A stretch of DNA of 64,000 nt from Schlegelella_A sp038231215 (GTDB taxonomy: Bacteria > Pseudomonadota > Gammaproteobacteria > Burkholderiales > Burkholderiaceae_C), in the NCBI GenBank assembly GCA_038231215.1, contig JBBRLS010000001.1, forward strand, positions 124,001-188,000. Direction: 5' to 3'. Both the position numbers and the translations under genes were made by a program. Positions 1-8,467 of the stretch are shown one piece after another. The notes under the pieces were generated by a model. It made no database searches. It was not told the origin of the DNA and was given only the letters and a program-made list of their open reading frames with translations. How positions within the stretch are numbered: the stretch's first letter is position 1; each line of letters begins with the position of its first letter.

Positions 1-2682
1 GGTGCGCGCGCCGAATTGCAGCTCGGCGGTGCGGCGATCCGTCTCGGCCCTCTCACCAGCGTGAAGGTGCTCAACCTCGACGATCGCATCGCCCAGATCG
101 AGCTGACGCAGGGCACGCTGAAGCTGCGCGTGCGCCAGCTCGTGCCCGGGCAGAGCTTCGAAGTCGCCACCCCCAATCTGGCGTTGACGCTGCGCCGTGC
201 CGGCAACTACCGGGTCGAGGTGGAGCCGGCTGACGGCGCGACGGCCGTGACCGTGCAGAGCGGCGTCGCCGAGGTATACGGCGAGGGCGCTTCCTACACG
301 GTCGACTCGCGGCGCGGCTACCGCTTCTACGGCGCCGGGCTCGACGACTACGACGTCGTGACGGCGCGTCGCGACGACGATCTCGACCGCTGGTCGAGCG
401 AGCGCGACGGCCGCGTCGAGCGGTCTGCGACGGCACGCTACGTGTCGACCGAAGTGGTCGGCTACGAGGAGCTCGACGGCAACGGCACGTGGCGGGTCGT
501 TCCTAACTATGGCCCGGTCTGGACGCCGAGCCGCGTGGCCTCCGGCTGGACGCCTTACCGCGACGGCCACTGGGCTTGGATCGATCCCTGGGGCTGGACC
601 TGGGTCGACGACGCGCCTTGGGGCTATGCCGTGTCGCACTATGGTCGCTGGGCCAACCTTGATGGCTCGTGGGCCTGGGTGCCCGGGCCGCCGAGCGAGC
701 GGGCTGCGTACGCGCCCGCGCTCGTCGCCTTCGTCGGCGGCGGCGTGGCGCAAACTGCTTCGCCTTCCGTCGGCGTCAGAATCAACATCGACATCGGCTG
801 GTTCCCGCTTGCGCCGCGCGAGGTTTATCGGCCTTCGTACGCGGTTAGCCGCGACTACTTCGACAACATCAATCGCAGCAACGCTGTGATCGCGCCGACG
901 ACCATCACGAACGTCTACAACACCACTAACGTCACGAACGTCACCAACGTCACCAACGTGGTCTACGCCAACCGGCAGGTGCCGGGGGCGGTAGTCGCCG
1001 TGCCTGCGCAGACCTTCGTGCAGTCGCAGCCGGTGGCATCCGCCGCGGTCGTGCTCTCCCGCGCGGCCCTGGTCGCGCCGGTCGTGTACATCGCGCCGGT
1101 GGTGCCGGTGCAGCAGAGCGTGCAGGGCGGCGCCGGAGTCGTCGTTGCCAAGCCGCCGGTGCGCGAACAGATCGTCGTCGTCGCCCGAACTGCACCGCCA
1201 CCGCCGCCGGTGTCTTTTGCCGCTCAGCAGCAGCAGCTTGCCGCCCGACCGGGCATGCCGATCGGCGACGCGCAACGCGCCCAGCTCAAGCCGGCGGCCG
1301 CGGCGGCTGCGGCCACACCGGTGAGCGTCGTGGCCGCGGCGCGGGAACCGACGCCGAGCACCGCGCCTCCCGCGTCGGCGCCGGCCGCCCGTTCACCGGA
1401 GGCGCGTCGCGCTGCCGCCGTCGTGGCCGAGGGCGCGAGTGGGCCGTCGCGCGTTCGTCCCGACGACAAGGCAATGGCCGCGCAGGCGGCCGCGTCGCGT
1501 GCCGGCGCCGATGCCGCACGTGCCGACGCAGCGAAGGCAGAAGCCGCCAAGGCAGACGCGGCGAAAGCCGAAGTCGCGAAGGCGGATGCCGCGAAAGCGG
1601 AGGCGACAAAGGCCGCCGACGCCAAGGCAACGACCGCGAAGGCTGAAGCCGCAAAGGCGGACGCTGCAAAGGCGGACGCTGCGAAGGCGGACGCTGCGAA
1701 GGCGGGGGCTGCGAAGGCGGAGGCTGCGAAGGCGGACGCCACGAGAGCGGAAGCGGCGAAGGCCGGCGACGCCAAGGCGGTGGCAGCCGCGGCGGCGGCA
1801 CGGGCTGAAGCCTTGAAGACCGAGGCCTTGAAAGCCGAGACCGCGAAGGCTGACGCTGCGAAGGCTGGAGCCGCGAAGGCGGACGCTGCGAAGGCTGACG
1901 CTGCGAAAGCTGACGCTGCGAAAGCTGACGCAGCGAAAGCTGACGCTGCTAAGGCTGACGCTGCGAAAGCGGAGGCTGCAAGAGCCGAAGCAGCGAAGGC
2001 AGGCGACGCCAGGGCTGCGGCAGCGAAGGCTGACGCTGCAAAGGCAGAGGCGGCAAGAGCAGAGGCCGCAAAGGCTGACGCGGCGCGAGCAGATGCCGCG
2101 AGAGCGGATGCTGCCAAGACGGAGGCCGCGAGGGCCGACCGCGCCAGGGCCGATGCCGCGAAAACGGAGGCCGCCAAGGCCGAGGCGGCGAAAGCCGAAA
2201 GCGTACGTGCCGACGCCGCGCGCTCTGCGGCGGTCAAGGCCGAATCGGATCGTGTCGAAGCCGCCAAGGCAGCGGCCGCCAGAACGGCTGCCGACAAGGC
2301 CGAGGCGGCCAAGGCGGAAGCGGCGCGCGCCGCCGGCGCCAGGGCAGAAGCTTCGAAGGCAGAGGCAGCGCGGCAGGATGCCGCGAAGGCCGAGGCCGCG
2401 AAAGCGGAAGCGGCCAGGGCGGAAGGCGCAAGGGCCGAAGCAGCGAAGGCCGAAGCAGCGAAGGCCGAAGCAGCCAAGGCGGAAGCGGCAAGGGTCGCGG
2501 CAGCGAAGGCCGCGGCGGCGAAAGCCGAGCCCGTGCGGCCCGAGAGCGGTCGGCCCGGCGCGGGCAAGCCCTCGGCCGAGGGTCCGCCACGCGGGCCGGC
2601 GTCCGCACCGAAGGCAGACGCCCGTGGCGCGGCTGCGGACGAAGAGCGCAAGGCAGTCGACGAATCGCGCAAGCGCCCGTGA
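1..2682 (+). CDS. FecR/DUF6600 domain protein with long Ala-rich repeat tail (5' partial)
   Basis: The reading frame is open to the first base of the window, so the true start and any signal peptide lie upstream; a TTG at 16 is only an internal codon. The first ~100 residues resemble a FecR-type beta domain (IRLGPLTSVKVLNL, then AGNYRVEVEPADG). Residues ~150-230 are rich in Trp and Tyr (WRVVPNYGPVWTPSRV, GHWAWIDPWGWTWVDD), the pattern of the DUF6600 family of exported proteins. After a Pro/Val-rich linker (~330-490), about 340 residues are built from AKADAAKAEA-like units, resembling the helical arm of TolA. The domain order suggests a surface or periplasmic protein with a long rod or coiled coil. 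Its role is unknown. It is not part of the flagellar operon by any clear coupling. Confidence 0.85.
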   Translation, partial: GARAELQLGGAAIRLGPLTSVKVLNLDDRIAQIELTQGTLKLRVRQLVPGQSFEVATPNLALTLRRAGNYRVEVEPADGATAVTVQSGVAEVYGEGASYTVDSRRGYRFYGAGLDDYDVVTARRDDDLDRWSSERDGRVERSATARYVSTEVVGYEELDGNGTWRVVPNYGPVWTPSRVASGWTPYRDGHWAWIDPWGWTWVDDAPWGYAVSHYGRWANLDGSWAWVPGPPSERAAYAPALVAFVGGGVAQTASPSVGVRINIDIGWFPLAPREVYRPSYAVSRDYFDNINRSNAVIAPTTITNVYNTTNVTNVTNVTNVVYANRQVPGAVVAVPAQTFVQSQPVASAAVVLSRAALVAPVVYIAPVVPVQQSVQGGAGVVVAKPPVREQIVVVARTAPPPPPVSFAAQQQQLAARPGMPIGDAQRAQLKPAAAAAAATPVSVVAAAREPTPSTAPPASAPAARSPEARRAAAVVAEGASGPSRVRPDDKAMAAQAAASRAGADAARADAAKAEAAKADAAKAEVAKADAAKAEATKAADAKATTAKAEAAKADAAKADAAKADAAKAGAAKAEAAKADATRAEAAKAGDAKAVAAAAAARAEALKTEALKAETAKADAAKAGAAKADAAKADAAKADAAKADAAKADAAKADAAKAEAARAEAAKAGDARAAAAKADAAKAEAARAEAAKADAARADAARADAAKTEAARADRARADAAKTEAAKAEAAKAESVRADAARSAAVKAESDRVEAAKAAAARTAADKAEAAKAEAARAAGARAEASKAEAARQDAAKAEAAKAEAARAEGARAEAAKAEAAKAEAAKAEAARVAAAKAAAAKAEPVRPESGRPGAGKPSAEGPPRGPASAPKADARGAAADEERKAVDESRKRP
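1500..2530 (+). repeat. Degenerate short tandem repeats encoding Ala/Lys/Asp/Glu tail
   Basis: Fifteen-base units of the type GCTGACGCTGCGAAA recur throughout, nearly identical around 1645-1740 and 1840-1975 and more diverged outside. They encode the A-K-A-[DE]-A pentads of the DUF6600 protein. The almost identical central copies suggest recent expansion by slippage. The same repeats create long spurious open frames on the minus strand. Confidence 0.85.
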
Positions 2683-2724
2683 AGCGAAAGCCGGCACGAG
2701 CGTGAGCGGACCGAGCGACCAAGC

Positions 2725-2964
2725 ATGCTAGGCCTGTCCATGGCCATCGCTCTCGCCGGGCTGGTGATCGCCGCCGGCATCGTCCTCACACGATGGCAGC
2801 GGGCGCGAAGGGTCGCTGCCGAGGACGGCGCCGATGCGGCCAGCCCGAAGCGGCCGGACACAGCCCTCGGCGAGTTGCGCGAGATGCGCGAAGCGCTCGG
2901 CCCGGCCATGCACAGGCGCGTCGAACGGCGGCCCCCGGCGCCGCCGCGAACAGGGAACGAATAG
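2725..2964 (+). CDS. Small hypothetical single-pass membrane protein
   Basis: This frame encodes 79 residues. A hydrophobic segment at about residues 4-22 (MAIALAGLVIAAGIVL) is followed by basic residues (WQRARR), giving a plausible N-out/C-in anchor, then a polar tail. It sits 42 nt after the DUF6600 gene and 80 nt before flgI. No recognised family. The start has no strong Shine-Dalgarno sequence, and an in-frame ATG at 2740 is possible. It could be a small flagellar-locus accessory protein, but nothing in the sequence proves that. Confidence 0.5.
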   Translation: MLGLSMAIALAGLVIAAGIVLTRWQRARRVAAEDGADAASPKRPDTALGELREMREALGPAMHRRVERRPPAPPRTGNE

Positions 2965-3044
2965 GCAGGTCGGGGCGCTGCTTATCGGAGCTTCGCCGCA
3001 CGCGAGCCCTTGAAGAATCGAAGGCACACCACCCTGCCTTCGCG

Positions 3045-4175
3045 ATGACCCCGACCGAACGATTCCTGCGCGCCTCGATCATCCTGACGGCGCTCTTCGC
3101 CAGCGCCGCGCTGTGGTGGCCGGCGCCGGCCCAGGCGGCGCGCATCAAGGAAGTCGCCTCGGTCCAGGGCGTGCGCATGAACCAGCTGGTCGGCTACGGC
3201 CTCGTCGTCGGCCTCGACGGTACGGGCGACCAGAACACCTCGGCTCCCTTCGCCACGCAAAGCCTGCTCGCCCTGCTGCAGCAGATGGGCGTGACGGTGC
3301 CGGCCGGCCAGAACATGCAGCTCAAGAACCTGGCCACGGTGATGGTGACGGCGCAACTGCCGGCCTTCGCTCAGCCGGGCCAGACCATCGACGTCAACGT
3401 CTCGTCGCTCGCCAACGCCAAGAGCCTGCGCGGTGGCACCCTGATCGCCACGCCGCTGAAGGGCGCCGACGGGCAGATCTACGCGATGGCGCAGGGCAAC
3501 CTCATCATCGCCGGCGCCGGCGCCTCGGCGGCCGGCTCCAAGGTGCAGATCAATCACCTGAGCGCCGGCCGTATCCCGGAAGGCGCGACGGTCGAGCGCA
3601 GCGTTGCCACGCCGATCAACCAGGGCGATTCGATCCAGCTCGACCTGAGCAGCAACGACTACGCCACGGCGCGCGAAGTGGTGCGCGCCATCAACAACCG
3701 CATGGGCAGCGGCACCGCCGACGCGATCGACGGCCGCTCGGTGCGCGTGCGCATGCCGGCCTCGGCCGATGCGCGCGTCACCTTCATGGCCGAGATCGAG
3801 AACCTCGACGTCAAGCTGGCCACGCCGGCGGCGCGCGTCGTCATCAACGCGCGCACCGGCTCGGTGGTGATGAACCAGGCGGTGACGCTGGCTGCCTGCG
3901 CGGTCGCGCACGGCAGCCTGTCGGTGACGATCAGCACCACGCCCTCGGTCAGCCAGCCTTCACCGCTGTCGCGCGGCCAGACCACGGTCACCGAAAGGGC
4001 CGACATCACGATCACGCAGCAGGCCGGTGCGCTGGTGCAGATGGCGCCGGGCGCCAAGCTCGCCGACGTCGTCAAGGCGCTCAACTCACTCGGCGCGACG
4101 CCGCAGGACCTGCTCGCGATCCTGCAGGCGATGAAGTCGGCCGGTGCGCTGACCGCCGAGCTCGAGGTCATCTGA
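3045..4175 (+). CDS. flgI: Flagellar P-ring protein FlgI
   Basis: FlgI forms the P ring around the flagellar rod in the peptidoglycan layer. From ATG 3045 the product is 376 residues, the usual family length; the frame is open further upstream but that part does not look like protein. Residues 1-31 form a Sec signal peptide ending AQA, and the mature part begins ARIKEVASVQGVRMNQLVGY with the conserved GYGLVVGLDGTGD segment. The C-terminus (KALNSLGATPQDLLAILQAMKSAGAL) is also typical. Its stop overlaps the flgJ start (TGATG), indicating coupled translation. Unusually, flgH is not immediately upstream. Confidence 0.96.
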   Translation: MTPTERFLRASIILTALFASAALWWPAPAQAARIKEVASVQGVRMNQLVGYGLVVGLDGTGDQNTSAPFATQSLLALLQQMGVTVPAGQNMQLKNLATVMVTAQLPAFAQPGQTIDVNVSSLANAKSLRGGTLIATPLKGADGQIYAMAQGNLIIAGAGASAAGSKVQINHLSAGRIPEGATVERSVATPINQGDSIQLDLSSNDYATAREVVRAINNRMGSGTADAIDGRSVRVRMPASADARVTFMAEIENLDVKLATPAARVVINARTGSVVMNQAVTLAACAVAHGSLSVTISTTPSVSQPSPLSRGQTTVTERADITITQQAGALVQMAPGAKLADVVKALNSLGATPQDLLAILQAMKSAGALTAELEVI

Positions 4176-5071
4176 TGGGCAGCATGGCTTCGCCCGCACT
4201 CGCCGGTTTGCCGACCAGCGCCACCAACACGCTGTCGATCGCCGACCTTCGCAGCGCCGCGGCGCGCGACCCGAAGGCGGCGATCCGCGAGACCGCCAAG
4301 CAGTTCGAAGCGCTCTTCATGCAGCAGATCATGAAGAGCATGCGCGAGGCGACGGTCAGCTCCGGCATGCTCGACAACGAAGGCACCAAGCTCGGCAACG
4401 AGATGCTCGACAGCCAGTACGCCGCCAAGATGACTGGCCTGCCGGGGGGCCTCACCGACGCGATCGCGCGCCAGCTCGAGCGGCAGATGGGCGCCGGCGC
4501 CGCGACGGCACTGACCGCGCCGGCCGCCGCTGCAGGTGCCGCGTCGCCTGCTGCCGTGGCGATGATTCCACTGACGCAAAAGCAGACCGGCTTCGTCCAG
4601 TTGCACGGCAGCGCGGCGCGTGCCGCCGAAGCGCAAAGCGGCATCCCGGCGGCCTTCATGATCGGCCAGGCGGCGCACGAGACCGGCTGGGGCAGGCAGG
4701 AAATCAGGAACGTCGACGGCAGCAACTCGCACAACCTGTTCGGCATCAAGGCGAGCGCCGGCTGGATCGGCCCGGTCGCCGAGATCACGACCACCGAATA
4801 CGTCGATGGCCAGGCGCAGAAGGTGACCGCCAGATTCCGCTCCTACGCGTCCTATCAGGACGCGTTCAGCGACTACGCCAGGATGCTGATCGCCAGCCCG
4901 CGCTACGCCGGCGTCGCCGCGCAGGCTGCGCAAGGCGTGGCGAGCGCGGCCTCGGCGGCCGGCTTCGCGCAAGGCCTGCAACGGGCCGGCTACGCCACCG
5001 ATCCGGGCTACGCCGACAAGCTGTCGCGCGTCATCAACACGACGATGCGCGTGCAGAGGGCGGTGACATGA
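4175..5071 (+). CDS. flgJ: Flagellar rod-assembly protein / peptidoglycan hydrolase FlgJ
   Basis: The 298-residue bifunctional protein caps the growing rod and opens the peptidoglycan sacculus. The N-terminal rod-binding domain is visible at ~35-110 (KQFEALFMQQIMKSMREA, then a LDSQYAAKMT segment). The C-terminal glucosaminidase domain (~150-298) carries QAAHETGWG, whose Glu is the expected catalytic acid, followed by SHNLFGIKA and the FRSYASYQDAFSDYARML segment. An Ala-rich linker separates the domains. ATG 4175 shares a base with the flgI stop. The next gene, flgK, starts 31 nt downstream. Confidence 0.96.
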   Translation: MGSMASPALAGLPTSATNTLSIADLRSAAARDPKAAIRETAKQFEALFMQQIMKSMREATVSSGMLDNEGTKLGNEMLDSQYAAKMTGLPGGLTDAIARQLERQMGAGAATALTAPAAAAGAASPAAVAMIPLTQKQTGFVQLHGSAARAAEAQSGIPAAFMIGQAAHETGWGRQEIRNVDGSNSHNLFGIKASAGWIGPVAEITTTEYVDGQAQKVTARFRSYASYQDAFSDYARMLIASPRYAGVAAQAAQGVASAASAAGFAQGLQRAGYATDPGYADKLSRVINTTMRVQRAVT

Positions 5072-5102
5072 GCGACACATCGGCGGCCAGGGCGGGCACG
5101 CG

Positions 5103-7103
5103 ATGAGCATCTCGTCGCTGCTCGGCATCGGCTCGCGCGCCATGACGGCGAGCTACGCGCAGCTCACCGTCACCGGCAACAACATCGCCAACGCCAACAC
5201 GGTCGGCTATTCGCGCGAGAACGCCGAACTGGCCACGTCGTACAGCCAGCAGACGGGCTCGGGCTTCTTCGGCAAGGGCGTCAACGTCGCGACGGTGACA
5301 CGCGCGCACGACGATTTCCTGACCCGCGAGGCGGCGATGACGAGCTCGATCGCGGCCGGCGACCACGCGCGCAGCACGCAGCTGCAGCAGATGGAAAACG
5401 TGTTCCGGACCGGCGAGGCGGGACTCGGCTACAGCGCGCAGCAGATGTTCAACGCCTTCGTCGACGTCGCCGACAAGCCGAAGGATTCTTCGGCGCGGCA
5501 GGCGGCGCTGGCGCGCGTCGGCGACCTCGCCGATCGCTTCAGCACCGCGTCGGGTCAGCTCGATTCGCTGCAGACCGGCGTCGCGGATCAACTGCGTACC
5601 TCCGTCGGCTCGATCAACTCGCTGACGACGCAGATCGCCAACCTGAACCGGCAGATCGCCAACGTGCAGGGCACGGGCCACGCGCCGAACGACCTGCTCG
5701 ACCAGCGCGACACGGCCGTCAGCAATCTCTCGCAGCTCGTCCAGGTGACGACGGTGTCGGCCGCCGACGGCTCCGTCGGCGTCTTCCTCGGCGGCTCGCA
5801 GCAGCTCGTGCTCGGCGGCAACGCGACGGCGCTGGCGGCCGTGCCCGACACCTTCGATCCGAGCAAGATGCAGATCGGCATCACCGAAGGCGGCGTGACG
5901 CGCGCCTTTCCCGACGGCTTCATCGCCGGCGGCTCGGTCGCCGGTCTGCTGCGCTTCCAGAACCACGACCTCGCCGACGCGCGCGGCCTGCTCGGCCAGC
6001 TCGCCTCGGCGATCGCCGCGCAACTCAACGCGCAGCAGGCGCTCGGCCTCGACCTCGGCACGCCGGCCGCTGCCGGCGCACCCTTGCTCTCGATCGGCGC
6101 GCCCCTGGTCCTGCCCTCGTCGGCGAACGCGATGTCGGGCGGCGTGCCGGTCGCGTCGTACATCAACGGCAGCGGCGTGCGCGTCTCGAGCGTGAGCCTT
6201 ACGACGGTCGACAGCAAGTCGCTGCAGCCGAGCGACTACGAGCTTGCGGCCGACCCGTCCTTGCCGGCCGGCCAGTACAGGCTGACGCGCCTTTCCGACG
6301 GCACGACCAGCACCGTCGCCAACGGCGCGGTCGTCGACGGCTTTCGCATCGACATCGCCGCGCCGGCGCCAGTGGCGGGCGACCGCTTCCTGCTCGAGCC
6401 GGTCTCGAACTCGACGCGCAACATGGCGCGCGCCCTCGACGATCCCAAGGGCATCGCCGCCGCATCGCCGGTCGCGGCGACGACCAACGTTGCCAACACG
6501 GGCACGGCGACGGTCGCCTCGCTGGCCGCGGTCAGCCCCTCGATCAACACCAACCTGACGGCGACGATCACCTTCACCGACAACCTCGGCAACTACAGCT
6601 ATAGCCTGGTCGATACGACCGGCGCCTTGCCGACAGTCAACGGCACGGGAAGCTTCGTCGCCGGCCAGCCGATCGCCCTGAACGGCTTCGCGCTGCAGCT
6701 CAACGGCGTGCCGAAGACGAGTGATTCGCTGGTCGTCGCGAAGACCGCGTTCCCAGCCAGCGACAACGGCAACGCCAATGCGCTGCTCGGCCTGCGCGAT
6801 GCGGCCATCGTCGGCCAGCAGACGCTCGCCGGCGGCGCCATCGCTCCGGGCATGAACGTCACCGATGCCTATGCCAGCGCGCTCGGCACGATCGGCGTCA
6901 AGGTGCAGAGCGGCAAGGCCGCCGCCGACCAGTCGGCATCGATCGCCAGCGACGCGAAGACGGCAGTCTCCGAGAAGTCGGGTGTCAATCTCGATGAGGA
7001 AGCGGCGCGTCTGATCCAGTACCAGCAGAGCTACCAGGCAGCGGCCAAGATGCTGCAGATCGCCCAGTCGCTGTTCGACAGCGTGCTGCAGATCGGCCGT
7101 TGA
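5103..7103 (+). CDS. flgK: Flagellar hook-associated protein 1 FlgK
   Basis: FlgK forms the first hook-filament junction zone. The 666-residue product has the conserved N-terminal rod/hook helix (LLGIGSRAMTASYAQL, TGNNIANANTVGYSRE) and the matching C-terminal helix (NLDEEAARLIQYQQSYQAAA, then MLQIAQSLFDSVLQI) that pack together in the axial core. The central region (~200-570) is a variable, Thr/Ala-rich exposed domain, longer than in enteric FlgK. The gene follows flgJ by 31 nt and precedes flgL by 22 nt, so it is part of the same transcription unit. Confidence 0.96.
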   Translation: MSISSLLGIGSRAMTASYAQLTVTGNNIANANTVGYSRENAELATSYSQQTGSGFFGKGVNVATVTRAHDDFLTREAAMTSSIAAGDHARSTQLQQMENVFRTGEAGLGYSAQQMFNAFVDVADKPKDSSARQAALARVGDLADRFSTASGQLDSLQTGVADQLRTSVGSINSLTTQIANLNRQIANVQGTGHAPNDLLDQRDTAVSNLSQLVQVTTVSAADGSVGVFLGGSQQLVLGGNATALAAVPDTFDPSKMQIGITEGGVTRAFPDGFIAGGSVAGLLRFQNHDLADARGLLGQLASAIAAQLNAQQALGLDLGTPAAAGAPLLSIGAPLVLPSSANAMSGGVPVASYINGSGVRVSSVSLTTVDSKSLQPSDYELAADPSLPAGQYRLTRLSDGTTSTVANGAVVDGFRIDIAAPAPVAGDRFLLEPVSNSTRNMARALDDPKGIAAASPVAATTNVANTGTATVASLAAVSPSINTNLTATITFTDNLGNYSYSLVDTTGALPTVNGTGSFVAGQPIALNGFALQLNGVPKTSDSLVVAKTAFPASDNGNANALLGLRDAAIVGQQTLAGGAIAPGMNVTDAYASALGTIGVKVQSGKAAADQSASIASDAKTAVSEKSGVNLDEEAARLIQYQQSYQAAAKMLQIAQSLFDSVLQIGR

Positions 7104-7125
7104 GATTCTTCCGGACTCCAAGCCC

Positions 7126-8322
7126 ATGCGCATCAGCACCGCCAACGCCTACGACGCCGGCATCGACAGCCTGTCGCGCCGTCAGGCCGACCTCTCGGAG
7201 CTGCAGGGCCAGATGACCAGCGGCAAGCGCGTCTCCAAGGCGAGCGACGATCCGGCCGCGGCCGCTCGCGCCGAGCGCGCGCTGGCCAGCATCAGCCGCG
7301 TTGACACCAGCCAACGCGCCGTCGACGCGAGCAAGGTCGTCATGACGCAAACCGAGAGTTCGCTCGGCACGGCCGGCGACCTGCTGCAAAGCGCGCGCGA
7401 GCTGATGGTCGCCGGCGGCAATGCGACCTACGGCGACTCCGAGCGCGCCAGCCTCGCCGCGCAGCTGAAGTCGATCCGCGACCAGCTTTTCACGGTCGCC
7501 AATTCGAACGACGGCGCCGGCACCTATCTGTTCGGCGGCCAGGGTGCGACGCAGAAGCCCTTCGTCGACGCGCCCGGCGGCGTGCGGTACGCCGCCACCG
7601 GTGGCCAGACGCGCACCGAGGCCGGCACCAACCTGCCGTTGACCAGCGACGGTCAGGCGAGCTGGCTCACGGCGCGCACCGGCAACGGCGTGTTCGTGAC
7701 GAGCGCGGCGCCCGGCGTGGCCAACGCCACCATCGACAGTGGCATCGTCTCGAACCCGAGTGCCCTGACCGGCGCCAACTATTCGCTCAACTTCAGCGTC
7801 AGCGGCGGCGTCACGACCTACGCGGTGCTGAAGAACGGCCTGCCGACAGCGGTGACGGCGGCGGCCTACGTCTCGGGCCAGGCGATCACCGTCGACGGCA
7901 TGACCGTGAGCGTGAGCGGCGCGCCGGCCACCAGCGACCAGTTTCAGCTCGCGCCGTCGACGCCCACGCTCTCGGTGTTCGCCACGCTCGACCAGGCGAT
8001 CGCCGGCCTGCAGACGACCGGCCGCACGACCTCGCAGATCGCCCAGGCGACCGGCGACAACCTGCGCAACGTCGATTCGGTGATGGGCAACCTGCAGACG
8101 GCGCGCGCCGCCGCCGGCGCCGTGCTGAACCGCATCGACAGCGAGTCGAGCCGCCTCGACACGCAAAAACTGGCCAGCACCACCGAGCGATCGAACGCCG
8201 AAGATGTGGACATGGTGCACGCCATTTCCGACTTTCAGATCAAGCAAAGCGGCTACGATGCAGCGCTGAAGTCGTACGCGCTGGTGCAACGTCTGTCGTT
8301 GTTCCAGTACGTGAATGGCTGA
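7126..8322 (+). CDS. flgL: Flagellar hook-associated protein 3 FlgL
   Basis: FlgL makes the second hook-filament junction zone beneath the filament. The 398-residue protein shows the flagellin-like N-terminal helix (MRISTANAYDAGIDSLSRRQ, then QMTSGKRVSKASDDPAAAAR) and C-terminal helix (ISDFQIKQSGYDAALKSYAL, ending LSLFQYVNG). The central segment (~150-290) is the variable surface domain. It is the last flagellar gene in the window and is followed by a REP-like palindrome that may stabilise the 3' end of the mRNA. Confidence 0.95.
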   Translation: MRISTANAYDAGIDSLSRRQADLSELQGQMTSGKRVSKASDDPAAAARAERALASISRVDTSQRAVDASKVVMTQTESSLGTAGDLLQSARELMVAGGNATYGDSERASLAAQLKSIRDQLFTVANSNDGAGTYLFGGQGATQKPFVDAPGGVRYAATGGQTRTEAGTNLPLTSDGQASWLTARTGNGVFVTSAAPGVANATIDSGIVSNPSALTGANYSLNFSVSGGVTTYAVLKNGLPTAVTAAAYVSGQAITVDGMTVSVSGAPATSDQFQLAPSTPTLSVFATLDQAIAGLQTTGRTTSQIAQATGDNLRNVDSVMGNLQTARAAAGAVLNRIDSESSRLDTQKLASTTERSNAEDVDMVHAISDFQIKQSGYDAALKSYALVQRLSLFQYVNG

Positions 8323-8336
8323 CGGCGCGGCGACCC

Positions 8337-8467
8337 TGTCATCCTGAGCGTAGCGAAGGATCCCGGGCCTGCGATGAGATCCTTCACTTCGTTCAGGATG
8401 ACAGCGGTTTCGTTCGGGATGACAGCGGTTTCGTTCAGGCGGCACCGCCTTCGTTCAGGATGACAGC
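8337..8467. repeat. REP-like imperfect palindrome plus short tandem copies
   Basis: Two 26-base arms at 8337-8362 and 8378-8403 are inverted copies with 23 of 26 positions matching. They are built around TCATCCTGA and GAAGGATC, a widely scattered bacterial REP-type motif, and are separated by 15 bases. Downstream, the unit ATGACAGCGGTTTCGTTC recurs in part at about 8399, 8420 and 8458. The array lies between flgL and the next gene, and the last copy contains a potential start codon of that gene. Confidence 0.8.

Noticed and set aside
1500..2530. CRISPR-like regular repeat pattern
   Set aside because: Repeats are contiguous, in frame and coding, with no unique spacers.
1224..2909. Long minus-strand frame of Ala/Ser/Phe repeats opposite the DUF6600 gene
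   Set aside because: It is the reverse reading of the tandem repeats; the plus strand has the coherent FecR-DUF6600 protein.
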